From Bacteroides sp. (GTDB taxonomy: Bacteria; Bacillota; Clostridia; Lachnospirales; Lachnospiraceae): a stretch of DNA of 64,000 bases. The translations under genes were made by a program, and so were the position numbers. Position 1 is the first letter of the stretch. Every line of letters begins with the position of its first letter. Below, piece by piece: positions 26,314 to 35,294 of this stretch. The stretch covers positions 51,783 to 115,782 of the forward strand of contig JAMPBO010000012.1 of assembly GCA_023666705.1 (NCBI GenBank), given 5' to 3'. The notes below the pieces were generated by a model. That model made no database searches and was not told where the DNA came from. It was given only the letters and a program-made list of their open reading frames with translations.

Positions 26314-27741
26314 ATGAAAAAGAAAATACTTTCTTTTCTTACGGCAATCATACTGGCACTTTCCGTTTGTGTTGCAGGTGATTTTGGGACCGTAGACTCC
26401 CATGCCGTGTCAAACACCATAAAGGTTATCGTGAAGGGTACACGTTACGCAACAGAGTCAAGAAAACTGCTCACCCGTATTAACGAAATACGGAAGGAAG
26501 CCTACGATCTTGGCTACGTTGACAAATATGTTCCTGCAAAATGGTCCTACGACATGGAACAGATTGCAGAGCTACGTGCCGTTGAGGCAACCGTTTATAT
26601 GGGACACACACGTCCAAACGGTGAGAGCACATTTACGACCAAATCCTCAGATGGTAACCAGTCATGGGGGGAAAATCTCGCATGGAACCAGAGTGCTTCG
26701 GCAGGACTGGAAGCATGGTATGAAGAAAAGAGTATTTACGCGAAGCATAAGGGGGATACAAACTACTATTCCCAGTATGGACACTACGAAAATCTTATTG
26801 CAGAAGGTCATACCTATGTGGGACTTTCCGCATTTAAAACGGACGGTTTAGTCTGTCTTGCAGCAGAATTTACAAGCAGTGACAATAAAACATCCTACAC
26901 AAGCACCAAATCAGGAAGCCAGTCCGTGACAATTGAAACGCAAAAAAGCGGAAACATGGTTCTGTCAGATGTTAAACTTAGTAACACTTCCCTATCCCTG
27001 ACAAAAGGGCAGACAAAGACAATCAGTGCAAAGGGTACCCTGACGGGATATGGTTTATGGACAATCAAGACCGCAGTAAATCCTGTGGCAACGTGGTCCT
27101 CCTCAGACAAGACAGTGGCAACGGTAAGCTCCAGCGGCAAAATAACCGCAAAATCCATAGGCACAGCCGTCATTACTGCAAAAACTTCGACAGGCAGCTA
27201 CAAGTGTACGGTTACGGTCAAAGCCCCTGTCAGCCTTTCCAAGTGCAAATTTTCCCTTAGCATCAAAAAAACTGCTTACACGGGAAAAGCAAAAAAGCCG
27301 ACGGTAAAGGTAACATACGGCAGCAAGGTACTGACAAGCGGCACAGACTGCACCGTGACATACTCCAATAACACCAATGTGGGAAAAGCAACCGTGACCA
27401 TCAAGGGTAAGGGAAAATATACAGGAACCAAAAAGCTTACCTTTAACATTATCCCAAGAAAACAAACTGTAACCCTGAAAGCAAAGAAGGGCGGCTTCAC
27501 AGTAAACTACCAAAAACGCAGCTCCAAGGAAGCAACCCATTACCAGATAAAATATTCTACAAAGAAAACGATGGCGAACGCAAAGGTTGCGAAGGTAACC
27601 GACAGAGCCATAAACACAAAAACAATAAACACGAAGGTGTCCAACAAAACCTACTATGTACGTGTAAGAACAGCAAAAAAGATTGGCAGCACCATCTACT
27701 ACGGGGCATGGTCAACCATACAATCTGTCAAAACAAAGTAA
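26314..27741 (+). CDS. Secreted CAP-domain protein with Ig-like (Big2) and C-terminal repeat domains
   Basis: The protein has 475 residues. A signal peptide (1-~32) is followed by a CAP/SCP domain (~45-195) with WSYDMEQIAELRAVEATVY, MGHTRP, SWGENLAWN and YGHYENLI. A Big_2 Ig-like domain follows (~215-310, WSSSDKTVATVSSSGKITAK), then a Lys/Thr-rich region resembling YDG/fibronectin-like surface repeats. The translation start is set by AAGGAGG before MKKKILSFL. Extracellular role unknown; CAP proteins of Clostridia are often wall-associated. The stop codon lies inside the left end of the large palindrome that follows. Confidence 0.85.
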   Translation: MKKKILSFLTAIILALSVCVAGDFGTVDSHAVSNTIKVIVKGTRYATESRKLLTRINEIRKEAYDLGYVDKYVPAKWSYDMEQIAELRAVEATVYMGHTRPNGESTFTTKSSDGNQSWGENLAWNQSASAGLEAWYEEKSIYAKHKGDTNYYSQYGHYENLIAEGHTYVGLSAFKTDGLVCLAAEFTSSDNKTSYTSTKSGSQSVTIETQKSGNMVLSDVKLSNTSLSLTKGQTKTISAKGTLTGYGLWTIKTAVNPVATWSSSDKTVATVSSSGKITAKSIGTAVITAKTSTGSYKCTVTVKAPVSLSKCKFSLSIKKTAYTGKAKKPTVKVTYGSKVLTSGTDCTVTYSNNTNVGKATVTIKGKGKYTGTKKLTFNIIPRKQTVTLKAKKGGFTVNYQKRSSKEATHYQIKYSTKKTMANAKVAKVTDRAINTKTINTKVSNKTYYVRVRTAKKIGSTIYYGAWSTIQSVKTK

Positions 27742-28214
27742 CAAACAAAGGGGCTGCAGCATTAAGAGCCTTTATGCCAGAATATTAAACAACTTTCGTC
27801 CAATGAAGACGTAACGGTACTAAGAATTGTGGGCATCCCATACAATATTAACAAAAACCGTTTGAAGACGTCGGTACTTAAGTTGTCCGTATGGCAGGAC
27901 ATATGCAGGAACCAAAAACACGCTTTCGCTCGATGAGAACGTAACGGTACTAAAAATTGCCGGTTTAAGACATTTCCAAGTAAGGATATCTTAGACCGGC
28001 AATTTAAGTGCCGACGTTCTCATAACGGTTTTTTTATTCCTGCATATGTCCTGCCATACAGACAACTTTTAGTACCGCTACGTCTTTAACCGAACGAGAG
28101 TGGGTTTTTGTGTTATTGTATGGGATGTCCACAATTCAAGTACCGACGTCTTCAAACGGTGTTTTAAATATTCTGGCATATCGGTTCTAGTACGGCAGAC
28201 CCTTTTGTTTGTTA
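27739..28214. repeat. Giant imperfect palindrome (arms ~230 nt) between convergent genes
   Basis: Left arm 27739-27977 and right arm 27984-28214 are inverted copies with substitutions and small indels, meeting at a loop near 27978-27983. Both arms begin at the stop codons of the flanking genes (TAACAAACAAA). Each arm holds three modules with the sequence GACGT/AACGT, CGGTACT and AATTG. In every pair one strand carries an extra AA or AG (ACGTAACGG or ACGTAGCGG) and the other lacks it (ACGTCGG); the extra pair alternates left, right, left. Local hairpins such as ATTGTGGG-CAT-CCCATACAAT and TGTCC/GGACA also exist inside the arms. No coding sequence is seen. It could act as a bidirectional terminator, a structured RNA or a repeat element. 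Confidence 0.85.
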
Positions 28215-29093
28215 TTTTGTCTCTATCAGATTTATGGTATCAATGATGTCAATAATTACCTTGACGTCCCTTCTCATTTTCTCTTTTTCCTCGGCATAGT
28301 TGATTGGTCTTCTCATGTCTGCATCGAACGCACCCATACCGCACTCGATGCCTAAGTACAATCTGCCGCTTGAAAAGTTAAACAGCACCGATGAATATTT
28401 TCTCTTGAGGTCCATAATGTTTTCCATCATGTGCGGCGTAAGGATATAAAATGCATCGTGCTCCCTTGCCGCCTTTACATCAAAGCATCTGTTAAATTCC
28501 ACACTTTCCATGTTTACCTTGTTCATTTTAAAGCCTTCTGCTGTCGCTGCCCGATACATAAATGATTCATCAAATACCTGTATGGGAAGCAAGTCGAATT
28601 TTGGAAAATCGAAAACAAACATCCTACCCGAAAAGTAAGTCGTTGTATGGGAATTTTTTCCCGATGTATGATACTGCACCCTCACATCAGCCTGCTCAAA
28701 ATGCACGCCCTGATAAGTCGCCTGAAGATAATCCTCCGATGAAAAACGGTTTCCCATTCTTGTCAGTCCAAAATCAGCAACACTTCTTGACGTAAAACCG
28801 CTATCCCAATTATATTGTGGATTTTCAAAGAATTCTCCCAGAACGGTATTTACAAAGGTTCCTTTATACAATTCATTAAATTCTTTTCTCTTTTTACCAA
28901 CCAGAAAGAAACATACAAGCAAAACAGGTATGAATAAGATTATTATGCCGCTCATCATACCATACATAGAACCCGAACGTAATACAAAAGGACAAAGTAC
29001 GACAACCATAAAGGCAGCAACCATAACTCCTTCAGATAAATTGATTTGTTTTCTAAGCTTTTCCAGCTTTTGTACAAGCTCATATGCTCCCAT
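28212..29093 (-). CDS. DUF3137 domain membrane protein
   Basis: This 293-residue protein has two transmembrane helices at about 25-65, then a soluble domain with the DUF3137 pattern: FFENPQYNWDSGFTS, SSEDYLQATYQGVHFEQADV, FSGRMFVFDFPK. Such proteins often accompany LemA, but no lemA is in the window. AGGAGG precedes the ATG. Function unknown. Convergent with the CAP-domain gene, with the palindrome in between. Confidence 0.8.
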   Translation of the reverse strand: MGAYELVQKLEKLRKQINLSEGVMVAAFMVVVLCPFVLRSGSMYGMMSGIIILFIPVLLVCFFLVGKKRKEFNELYKGTFVNTVLGEFFENPQYNWDSGFTSRSVADFGLTRMGNRFSSEDYLQATYQGVHFEQADVRVQYHTSGKNSHTTTYFSGRMFVFDFPKFDLLPIQVFDESFMYRAATAEGFKMNKVNMESVEFNRCFDVKAAREHDAFYILTPHMMENIMDLKRKYSSVLFNFSSGRLYLGIECGMGAFDADMRRPINYAEEKEKMRRDVKVIIDIIDTINLIETK

Positions 29094-29340
29094 ATAAAAT
29101 CCTCCTATATCTGTGTTTTACAAATACCTGTGACTGATTTAAATTTATGCAAATCACAAGGCTAACTTTACACTACGTCGTAACTATTTTAAATCGTTTT
29201 TTTGCGACAATATTATTTTAGTGTTTTCAAAAAAAATGGCAGTCCGCCGCAATGTCCAGAAACTATGAATAACCTACATGCTTCAAACTGTTTCTTTCCA
29301 AATCGTTTTGTCGGAAAATGTCTTTTGAAAAGTTTTTTAG
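29094..29340. other. Non-coding upstream region of the DUF3137 gene
   Basis: A/T-rich stretch between the candidate small RNA terminator and the DUF3137 start. A CCTTGTGA/TCACAGG pairing is possible near 29125-29165. No clear promoter or ORF; transcription of the DUF3137 gene might come from read-through of the small RNA. Confidence 0.4.
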
Positions 29341-29507
29341 AAAAGGCGAAGGTCTGCTGGAGGGGAGTCCAACAGACCTTCTATCATTCTTATTACAATC
29401 CTCTTGGGGAGATTGTACGGTATTTAAGTGCTCTTTACAGAGCAAGGGGTTTAAATTGTTATACCCCTGAATGAATGTATTCGATATTTTAAACACATTC
29501 ATCATCT
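29341..29507 (-). ncRNA. Candidate five-hairpin small RNA with its own promoter and terminator
   Basis: On the minus strand a good promoter is followed by four compact hairpins and a terminator. H1 pairs 29495-29503 with 29470-29478 (GATGAATGT/ACATTCATT). H2 is AGGGGT/ACCCCT (29463-29468 with 29445-29450). H3 is TGCTCT-GTAA-AGAGCA (29429-29444). H4 is TACAATC/GATTGTA (29411-29417 with 29394-29400). The terminator stem at 29348-29381 (GAAGGTCTG/CAGACCTTC) precedes a T-rich CCTTTTCT. There is no plausible protein. It does not match 6S, SRP, T-box or common riboswitch patterns I know. It could be a stand-alone sRNA or an attenuating leader of the DUF3137 gene. Confidence 0.6.
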
Positions 29508-29513
29508 TCCTTT

Positions 29514-29542
29514 ACTTTATCATAAAGGTCGATATTTGTCAA
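29514..29542 (-). promoter_or_regulatory. Promoter of the candidate small RNA
   Basis: TTGACA, 17-bp spacer, TAAAGT with an extended TG on the minus strand, seven bases ahead of the predicted RNA start. Confidence 0.65.
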
Positions 29543-29668
29543 GCATTAAAGAAAATTTTATTATTTTTTCTGTTGCTGACTGCATTATAACTCATCTAAT
29601 ACAGAAATTTCAACCCTTTTTTTCATTTTTTGTTAATTTTTTTCGAATCGTATAATTTGGTGTCGTTT

Positions 29669-29708
29669 CCGCCCGTTTTTTTGTATGTTTTATACAAAAA
29701 GGGGGCGG
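29669..29708. terminator. Possible terminator hairpin after the lipoprotein gene
   Basis: CCGCCC and GGGCGG enclose TTTTTGTAT/ATACAAAAA, so the whole 40 bp folds into one stem. The minus strand lacks a following T-run, hence moderate confidence. The surrounding 29545-29716 is A/T-rich without an ORF. Confidence 0.45.
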
Positions 29709-29716
29709 CTGCAGTG

Positions 29717-30694
29717 TCATTTTGACTTTAAGTATACGGTCAGGTCCTGATAGCTGCCGTTCTCCTCCTTAAGTTCCACGTCCCGGCCAATATTGTTAAA
29801 CAGGAGCGTACATGCCTCATCCTCATATATACAAGGTCCCGACGTCTGAAAATCAACAGGATAAAGAGACGAAACCGAATAACTGTACTCTGTTCCATAA
29901 TCGACATTTTTCACCGTAATAATTCTCTCGTTTGTTCTGTCCTTCAGCTCCGATACAACAGACGGCATTTCAAAGGAAATGTTGTAGGATACCGTCTCCG
30001 TCATGACAACTGTATCACCAACGCGGCATTCACAGCTTATTATTTTGTAGTCATCATCTAATACATATGTGTATTCGCATTGTTCAGAATCCTGTGTGAC
30101 AGAAGTTTCCAGAATCAACTGCCCTGACTGCCTGTAAATATCCTTGATTTCCTCCGTCTCACCGTCCTCCTTTGGTTCATACACTGTATCATTGTGGTAA
30201 TAGTCCACCAGACGCTCAGACAAATCTTTTTCAGGGTAAATTCTCGTATGGATTCCATTGTCATCCGATATATACCAGCAACCACGGCTGTGGTCATGCA
30301 CGTGCACCACTCCTGAAGAATTCTCATAAGACTGTACATAGTTTCCATCGCCATCAAAGCCTATGAAATAGGTTTCCTCCATGGAATAGGGTTCAGGTTC
30401 ATCATAGGTCTGATCTTCGTAATAATAATCAAACTGTATTTTTACGCCGGCAGAATTTTGAAGCAGCACGTCTCCCTTATTCGCCTCATGGAGCATGCTT
30501 AAGGTCAACGCCTGATCCGCCTCTGAAGCTTCCTCTGTGGTACGTGCCTCTGTGGTATCCTCCCTGCTTTCCTGCTGTTCCGTGGTAGTTCTCGTATTTT
30601 CCGTGGTAGTCATAATCAGCTTGTCGTCCCCGCAGCCTGTCAGGGTTATCATGCTTACAAGCATCACCAGGAGCAATCCGTATATCCTTTTCAT
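29717..30694 (-). CDS. Lipoprotein of unknown function with Thr-rich linker
   Basis: The protein has 325 residues. Lipobox MITLTGC near residue 20 is followed by a Thr/Glu-rich linker (to ~60) and a soluble extracellular domain with no family I recognise. ATG 30694 gives a proper lipoprotein signal and has GAAGGTG upstream; the longer frame from 30745 would bury it. It lies downstream of the ABC exporter genes but has its own -10 box, so it may be separately expressed. Confidence 0.75.
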   Translation of the reverse strand: MKRIYGLLLVMLVSMITLTGCGDDKLIMTTTENTRTTTEQQESREDTTEARTTEEASEADQALTLSMLHEANKGDVLLQNSAGVKIQFDYYYEDQTYDEPEPYSMEETYFIGFDGDGNYVQSYENSSGVVHVHDHSRGCWYISDDNGIHTRIYPEKDLSERLVDYYHNDTVYEPKEDGETEEIKDIYRQSGQLILETSVTQDSEQCEYTYVLDDDYKIISCECRVGDTVVMTETVSYNISFEMPSVVSELKDRTNERIITVKNVDYGTEYSYSVSSLYPVDFQTSGPCIYEDEACTLLFNNIGRDVELKEENGSYQDLTVYLKSK

Positions 30695-30743
30695 TTTATC
30701 CACACCTTCTTCATATAGCCATAGACTATCTTTTTCCTTATTC

Positions 30744-30772
30744 ATTATAGCCTAAAAAGAAAGGTTTGTCTC
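30744..30772 (-). promoter_or_regulatory. Promoter of the 29717-30694 lipoprotein gene
   Basis: GAGACA (weak -35), 17-bp spacer and perfect TATAAT on the minus strand in the 90-bp gap after the ATPase gene. Confidence 0.5.
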
Positions 30773-30785
30773 GTGTTTTTTCATT

Positions 30786-31718
30786 TTATGATTTCTTGTC
30801 CTCTCCTATGATAACAACCTTGCCATCCTCAACCGATATTTTCACCTTGTTGCTGTCGATTCCTGCCGCCTCCAGCATCTCCTCGGAAAGCTGCACTCTG
30901 TGTGCCTTGTCGAGCACGGAATATTCCTCGTGGGATTCCTCCTCAAAGGCAACGTCCTCCATTTTGTCTATTCCCTCCCGGTACTTCGCCTTCATTATCT
31001 TTTCCGTGCTTATCTTGCCGTCCGAAATCATGACCACACGGTCTACTTTCCTTGCAAGCTTCAAATCATGGGTAACAATAATAACGGTAATTCCAAGCTC
31101 CTTATTCAGTCTCCGGAACAAATCCTGAATCATATTTGACGTTTTTGTATCCACGGCTCCTGTCGGCTCGTCCGCAAGCAATATATCAGGTGCATTTGCC
31201 AGTGCCACGGCTATGGCAATTCTCTGCTGTTCACCGCCTGACATCTGGGCCGGATAGGAATTCGCCCTGTGGGACATTCCAACCATTTCCAGCAGTTCAA
31301 GTGCCCGTGCCCTTTTTTGTTTTGGTTTAAGCCCTGAAAATTGCAGGGACATCTCAATGTTTTGTTCTGAGGTAAGGTACTGAAACAGATTTCGTTCGCT
31401 TTTCTGCCATACAAACCCAATCGTTTTTTTGCGGTACCGTATCATTTCCTTGTCCGTCATGTCCGACAGACAGACACCGCCCACTGTGACCTTTCCTGCA
31501 GACGGCTTTTCCAGTCCGCCGATTATATTCATAAGGGTACTTTTTCCGCTTCCGCTTTTTCCGATGATTGCCATAATCTCACCCTTATTTATAACAAGGT
31601 CCAAGCCTTGGAGTGCCATAACCTCTATCTCATCCGTTTTGTATATCTTGACGAGACCGTCACAGTTGATAAACCCCTCCACCGCTTCCGGCTCAGGCAC
31701 ATCCTGATTTAAATCCAT
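30786..31718 (-). CDS. MacB/LolD-type ABC ATPase with C-terminal AbrB-like extension
   Basis: The ATPase core (residues ~15-235) has Walker A GKSGSGKSTLMN, signature MSGGEQQRIAIAVAL and Walker B ILLADEPTGAVD. About 65 further residues follow. Their AHRVQLSEEMLEAAGI-KVKISVEDGKVVII pattern resembles a SpoVT/AbrB swapped-hairpin fold, which is unusual on an ABC ATPase. The start is uncertain: ATG 31718 follows the upstream stop, while in-frame starts up to 31787 would overlap the upstream gene. Second of two ATPases in the operon. Confidence 0.85.
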   Translation of the reverse strand: MDLNQDVPEPEAVEGFINCDGLVKIYKTDEIEVMALQGLDLVINKGEIMAIIGKSGSGKSTLMNIIGGLEKPSAGKVTVGGVCLSDMTDKEMIRYRKKTIGFVWQKSERNLFQYLTSEQNIEMSLQFSGLKPKQKRARALELLEMVGMSHRANSYPAQMSGGEQQRIAIAVALANAPDILLADEPTGAVDTKTSNMIQDLFRRLNKELGITVIIVTHDLKLARKVDRVVMISDGKISTEKIMKAKYREGIDKMEDVAFEEESHEEYSVLDKAHRVQLSEEMLEAAGIDSNKVKISVEDGKVVIIGEDKKS

Positions 31719-31725
31719 TTCATCA

Positions 31726-32415
31726 TCATATATTCTCTCGTCTGTCAATAAGCTCACCATCCTCCATCTCATAAATGACATCACCAAGCTCCATCAGGTT
31801 TGGGTCATGGGTCGTCATAACGATTGTAATACCTTCCTTTGCTATGAGGCTTTTGAAAAGCCCCATAACGCGAAGTCCCATATCCGTATCCAGTGCTCCC
31901 GTCGGCTCATCTGCAAAGATAACCTTCGGCTCGTGTGCAACCGCCCGTGCAATTGCAATTCTCTGCTGCTCACCACCTGACATCTGCCCCGGCATATGCA
32001 GGATACGCTCATGCATACCCACAAGGGAAAGCACTTTTTTAATACGGCTGTCCTTATCACCGTCCCACGCTGCCAGTCTGAGGGCAAAATCCACATTTTC
32101 ATATGCATTCATAATTGGTATCAATGCCACCGACTGGAATACAAAGCCGATTTCCGTTCTCCTGAGTGCTTCCTTATCAGCCTCTGACATGCTTTGGTAG
32201 CTTTCCTGCTCAAACAATACTTCTCCCTCGGTTGGCATGTCAAGTGTACTAAGCGAATTAAGCAAGGTTGTTTTGCCTGAGCCTGACCTGCCCTTTAGTA
32301 TGGTCAATGCCCCTCTCCTTACATCAATATCCACCCCTTTAAGTGCATAAAAGTCCTGCCCGTCTCCAAGCTTGAAGCACCTTTTTACATTTCTTGCAGT
32401 TATAATGTTATCCAT
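31726..32415 (-). CDS. MacB/LolD-type ABC ATPase
   Basis: This 229-residue protein is a standard LolD-size ATPase: Walker A GRSGSGKTTLLNSL, signature MSGGEQQRIAIARAV, Walker B VIFADEPTGALD. AGGAGG precedes the ATG. It lies 9 bp after the permease gene. Together with the next ATPase it could form a heterodimer driving the large FtsX-like permease. Confidence 0.92.
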   Translation of the reverse strand: MDNIITARNVKRCFKLGDGQDFYALKGVDIDVRRGALTILKGRSGSGKTTLLNSLSTLDMPTEGEVLFEQESYQSMSEADKEALRRTEIGFVFQSVALIPIMNAYENVDFALRLAAWDGDKDSRIKKVLSLVGMHERILHMPGQMSGGEQQRIAIARAVAHEPKVIFADEPTGALDTDMGLRVMGLFKSLIAKEGITIVMTTHDPNLMELGDVIYEMEDGELIDRRENI

Positions 32416-32424
32416 ACGTGCCTC

Positions 32425-35292
32425 CTATTCTTCACCAAGCTTAAGTGCCTGCGTAATGTTCATTGACTTAATCAGTCTTCTAAGTACCAGCATACATACC
32501 ACAATCATAACAACAATCACCACGGCAAGCTTTACAATGTCTCCCATGTTGAAATATATATAAATGTCCAGATTGTGTTTTTCCGGCAAATACACGATTC
32601 CAAACAGCTTTACGAACAGGAGTGTAGACACCATTCCTACAACACCACCCGCAATTACCGACAAGAACGTGGAGAAAATATGCTCGTTTGTCAGCATTGC
32701 ATTCAGCTCCTTTACAGGAAGTCCCATGGCACGGTATACACCAAACAAAAGCTCTCTCTGCCGTATGGATGATATCCAATATATGAGGAAGCCGAGTGCA
32801 CAAAGCACAAGTGCAATGATAAAGCTTAAGGTGAACATACCATTTGTAATCTGTATCAGCGGCTGCTGTTTCATATCCGTAATTTCATCATCAAGGAAAT
32901 ACAATTCCTTTGGAATAATTTCATATTCATCTATCAGCCCTGAAAAGGTTTCGCTGTCCACACCGTCAGCAAGCTTCACCCACACCTCATACGGTGCCAC
33001 CTGAAATGCATTTACGACACGTGAGTAATTTGCAACCATAAGATGATTTTCTTTCTCCTCGCCATCCTCATAGTAGTAACGGTCATAACCCGGCCAGTCG
33101 TCAACAATGCCGCATACCGTACCTGTCATTACACCTCTCTGCAAATCCTTAAACTTTACCGTATCTCCCATCCGGGTTATTGTTATGCTATCACCCACAG
33201 CAAGCTCATATTCTTCTGCAAGGTTGGAGGATATGATAACACCATTGGGATTTTTTGCAAGCTCATTTAAGTACGTGAACCAGTGCACATCCTTGTTAAG
33301 CTCTTCCTTAAAATATGCCGTTTCTCCAAACTCCTTACTGCTTATGCCCATCAGGGTAAGGGTTCCGCTTTTGCTTCCCTTGGCTATATTTGTGTCTTCC
33401 ATTATCAAAACCTTTGTCAGGCTTTCCACCCTTGGATCCGCCTTTAATTTTTCAAACCGCACATAATCCGGCTCTTCATACTTATAATCCATTTGGTTAT
33501 CCGCCCGTTTAAAGGTATTCATAATCCATTGCTCCGTCACAACCGCATCTGCACCACGCTCGTACATAAGACGTTCTTCATGGTTCTGGTTTATCGTTCT
33601 CGCCGTATTTGCATTAAACAGTCCCATCGCAACCGTAAGTATCATAAATACCGATATAAAGCCCTGCTTTCCATAATTCCTTGTTATCTGCAAAAAGGAT
33701 GCATACATTGCAGGACGCCACTTATTTTTACCAATCCGGTAAACCAGCTGTACAAGGTAATGCGACAGTCTGAGTGCCAGCAGACCAAAGCCAATGATAA
33801 ATAATGTGGAGTCAAGGAATATAACAGGGTCCATTTTATTTCCCACAATTACATTCAGTCTTATATTTTCCTTTTGCTGATTGAAGTTTCTAAGGAGATA
33901 CAGTGCAACTCCAAGTAAAATAATATCCAGGAAAAATCGTTCCCACGCCGGCTTCCTTCTCATAATATTCATATTCTTATGTTGCACGATTGTCACCTTA
34001 GAATACGATATGACAGGAATAATAATAAATATTGTTCCAATTATTGTAGCAACCGCACCGTAAGCAAGCATGGCGGGCGTGATGTGATACAGATACATCG
34101 TTGTTCCATCAAAGGTTAAAAAGTCTGTGGTCATGGCACACAGCTTACAAAGTGCATATCCAAGGGGCAATCCAAACACAAGTCCATATATGGCAAGAAT
34201 TCCACATTCTGCTCCATAGGTGCTGATAATTTGAAGTCTGCTCAAGCCACGGCTACGCTGCATTGCAATTTCATTTTTTTCGCTCTCCGCTATCTGCGAG
34301 GAAACCATATAGATAAACGCAAGCACCATACCCAGTATCGGAAGCTGCAGTACCCAGAGCAGCACATCTATGGTCTTCTTGTCTCCCATATAATCATCCA
34401 ATAGCGGTAAAAATGTTACCACAAAATTTGCATCAAGCTCCGAAAACTGTTCCACATAATATTTTATGTCCTCAATATTGCCACTGTTTATGTCCTCGTA
34501 ATCCAGCATGACATAATGATTGTAAAGCATGCCGTCACACTGATACTCTGCAAGAATTTTCTCCATGCTTTCCCTGGATATCATAACCTCCGCTTCAAGC
34601 TCGGACGGCTGTATGTACCAATAGGTATCATTTGCATCACTTTCCTTAAATATTCCTGTAACAATCAGCCTCAAAGGCTCTCCTTTACTGTTTTCCCAGA
34701 GATTGAAGCTTACGGTTTCCCCTACCACAAAGCCGCACTCATCAACAGCCCTCTGCGACATGACACACGGATAACAGCCATCTGCCACCGCCTGGTCCAC
34801 AAGCTCCATTGCAGGCTCATAATTTCCTTCTGCCTCCTTAGCACTGTCATACTCACTGTCATAAAACTTACCGTCTAAAAGCGTGACATGGGAACCAAGG
34901 TCAGGCATATAGCTTAATGATATATAATTCCCCTTGCTTCCATACATGCCTGAAGCTGAATTTCTGCTCAGCTTCACTCTTGTCTGGATATTTTCCTTTC
35001 CTATGTCACCCAAATACTTAGACCATGTTTTTTCATAACCGTCAATCTCGGCGAGTATGTCTGCAAGACCTGACGGTCCTGCCGGGCTGTCAGCAACCCG
35101 TCCGATAACGGCAGGGTACACGTTCTCACCGGATGCGTATTTATCAAAGTTTGAACGAAGCATCATATTCAGTGCACCCTTCTTAAACATAGGCTGACAG
35201 GCAAACACCGCTACAAGCAACGCCATACCGAGAGTAAGACAGGTAGTGAGCCACATTTTGTTTTTTATTTTTTGCATTATCTGTGTCAACAT
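32425..35292 (-). CDS. Large FtsX/MacB-like ABC permease
   Basis: The protein has 955 residues. An N-terminal helix (residues ~12-30) is followed by a long extracytoplasmic domain (to ~310) and a first FtsX block of helices (LQLPILGMVLAFIYMVSSQIAES). After a middle helical pair comes a second extracytoplasmic domain and a second FtsX block (FTLSFIIALVLCALGFLIYW to LAVVIVVMIVVCMLVLRR). Two FtsX modules in one chain suit operation as a monomer with two ATPases. With the adjacent adaptor proteins it resembles a Gram-positive MacAB/YknWXYZ-like mechanotransducing exporter. Substrate unknown. Confidence 0.88.
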   Translation of the reverse strand: MLTQIMQKIKNKMWLTTCLTLGMALLVAVFACQPMFKKGALNMMLRSNFDKYASGENVYPAVIGRVADSPAGPSGLADILAEIDGYEKTWSKYLGDIGKENIQTRVKLSRNSASGMYGSKGNYISLSYMPDLGSHVTLLDGKFYDSEYDSAKEAEGNYEPAMELVDQAVADGCYPCVMSQRAVDECGFVVGETVSFNLWENSKGEPLRLIVTGIFKESDANDTYWYIQPSELEAEVMISRESMEKILAEYQCDGMLYNHYVMLDYEDINSGNIEDIKYYVEQFSELDANFVVTFLPLLDDYMGDKKTIDVLLWVLQLPILGMVLAFIYMVSSQIAESEKNEIAMQRSRGLSRLQIISTYGAECGILAIYGLVFGLPLGYALCKLCAMTTDFLTFDGTTMYLYHITPAMLAYGAVATIIGTIFIIIPVISYSKVTIVQHKNMNIMRRKPAWERFFLDIILLGVALYLLRNFNQQKENIRLNVIVGNKMDPVIFLDSTLFIIGFGLLALRLSHYLVQLVYRIGKNKWRPAMYASFLQITRNYGKQGFISVFMILTVAMGLFNANTARTINQNHEERLMYERGADAVVTEQWIMNTFKRADNQMDYKYEEPDYVRFEKLKADPRVESLTKVLIMEDTNIAKGSKSGTLTLMGISSKEFGETAYFKEELNKDVHWFTYLNELAKNPNGVIISSNLAEEYELAVGDSITITRMGDTVKFKDLQRGVMTGTVCGIVDDWPGYDRYYYEDGEEKENHLMVANYSRVVNAFQVAPYEVWVKLADGVDSETFSGLIDEYEIIPKELYFLDDEITDMKQQPLIQITNGMFTLSFIIALVLCALGFLIYWISSIRQRELLFGVYRAMGLPVKELNAMLTNEHIFSTFLSVIAGGVVGMVSTLLFVKLFGIVYLPEKHNLDIYIYFNMGDIVKLAVVIVVMIVVCMLVLRRLIKSMNITQALKLGEE

Positions 35293-35294
35293 AA

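Noticed and set aside
29263..29505. 80-codon minus-strand ORF with an ATG near 29505
   Set aside because: It runs straight through the hairpins and terminator of the candidate small RNA, has no ribosome site and no protein-like composition.
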